Positions 4,802-5,297 of a stretch of DNA of 5,297 nt are shown here, in pieces (within the stretch, counting starts at the first letter, position 1; each line of letters begins with the position of its first letter). Both the position numbers and the translations under genes were made by a program. The notes below the pieces were generated by a model, which was not told the DNA's origin, ran no database searches, and saw only the letters and a program-made list of their open reading frames with translations. Source of the stretch: a bacterium (lineage in GTDB: Bacteria > Patescibacteriota > UBA1384 > JAMDBS01 > DAOVQR01); assembly GCA_030628575.1 (NCBI GenBank), contig DAOVQR010000063.1, positions 1-5,297 of the forward strand. The letters run 5' to 3'.

Positions 4802-5297
4802 CTATTTCTTTCCAAGCAAAATTACAATATGTTTTTTATAAACAAAGTTGCGTTTTACAGCAACTCCAATAACATTAAAATTAGATATCTTATCTCTAAT
4901 TTTCGGAAGAATATTTTCATTAAAATGCTGCCAAAACATTGGATAGCTCCAATAAGAATCCACCATGAATATCAATAAAAGATGATCAGATTCATATCGT
5001 GATTGAAATTTTCCGTAAGTAATGGAGCGGGCTTTTTTCTGTAGTTTCTTGCTACACTCAAATCCTGAACCAAGACGCATAAGCAGATCATTCATCAATT
5101 TTTCTTCCCAGTTTTTGAGATAATATCCTCTTTTAATCTCTTTGTTGGTTAATTGAGAATAATCAACTACAGGCATTCTTAATTCATTCGTTAAACTGAG
5201 ATTGTTATTGCTCTTGGGTAAAGTTGTTTGTGGATCATAATAATCAGTTGTTGTTAGTGATTCCACTTCGTCTTTTTTTGCTATTATTGTGATAGAA
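4802..5297 (-). CDS. Unrecognised protein, 5' end outside window
   Basis: The frame has no stop up to the window edge. The in-frame GTG at 5266 has no ribosome binding site, so the gene most likely begins beyond 5297, and about 165 C-terminal residues are visible. The first 40 or so (KKDEVESLTTTDYYDPQTT and on) are rich in Thr, Asn and Ser and look like a flexible linker. A compact region follows, with KNWEEKLMNDLLMRLGS, then hydrophobic HLLLIFMVDSYWS and FWQHFNENILPKIRD, ending in FNVIGVAVKRNFVYKKHIVILLGKK (in part). The W-x-x-H-x-x-NIL to IGVAV pattern faintly recalls the end of CAP/SCP-like domains, but the usual histidines are not all there and I do not assign it. It ends at TAG 4802 ahead of a terminator. 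Confidence 0.7.
   Translation of the reverse strand, partial: SITIIAKKDEVESLTTTDYYDPQTTLPKSNNNLSLTNELRMPVVDYSQLTNKEIKRGYYLKNWEEKLMNDLLMRLGSGFECSKKLQKKARSITYGKFQSRYESDHLLLIFMVDSYWSYPMFWQHFNENILPKIRDKISNFNVIGVAVKRNFVYKKHIVILLGKK

Overview
The window is AT-rich DNA with every supported gene on the minus strand, so it reads from position 5297 down to 1. It looks like a bacterium of the Candidate Phyla Radiation (Patescibacteria), possibly a Parcubacteria-like lineage. That is an inference from the low GC, small genes, a type-2-like isoleucyl-tRNA synthetase with an altered signature motif, a stand-alone four-helix-bundle (S23/IVP) gene, and short tandem repeats placed in frame inside housekeeping genes. 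The genetic code looks standard: the 874 visible ileS codons contain no in-frame TGA.

Layout in transcription order. (1) 5297-4802: the 3' part of an unrecognised protein, open at the window edge, followed by an intrinsic terminator (4742-4771). (2) A TTGACA-type promoter (4712-4740) drives a two-gene operon: a lipoprotein with a second, C-terminal membrane anchor (4652-4092) and a two-helix membrane protein (4087-3791). The lipoprotein stop codon lies inside the Shine-Dalgarno sequence of the second gene. A terminator (3740-3773) closes the operon. (3) A promoter immediately upstream of rnhA (ribonuclease HI, 3700-3203) would give an almost leaderless mRNA. (4) 3210-2635 holds an array of six 24-bp repeats, a four-helix-bundle gene, and a second repeat tract that is the inverted counterpart of the array. 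(5) ileS starts at 2622 with a good ribosome binding site and runs off the window at position 1.

The most unusual part is 2635-3210. A gene of the family usually found in intervening sequences of 23S rRNA sits here between two protein genes. It is bracketed by imperfect inverted repeats that reach exactly from the rnhA stop codon to the ileS ribosome binding site. This looks like an inserted cassette and could be an undescribed kind of mobile or RNA-processing element.

A second theme is repeat invasion of essential genes. ileS carries two separate arrays of four 7-bp units, and rnhA carries a third heptad array inside a compound insertion of about 28 residues. All three keep the reading frame. 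A third point is the IleRS signature motif, GVHH instead of HxGH, a swap known from mupirocin-hyper-resistant type 2 enzymes.
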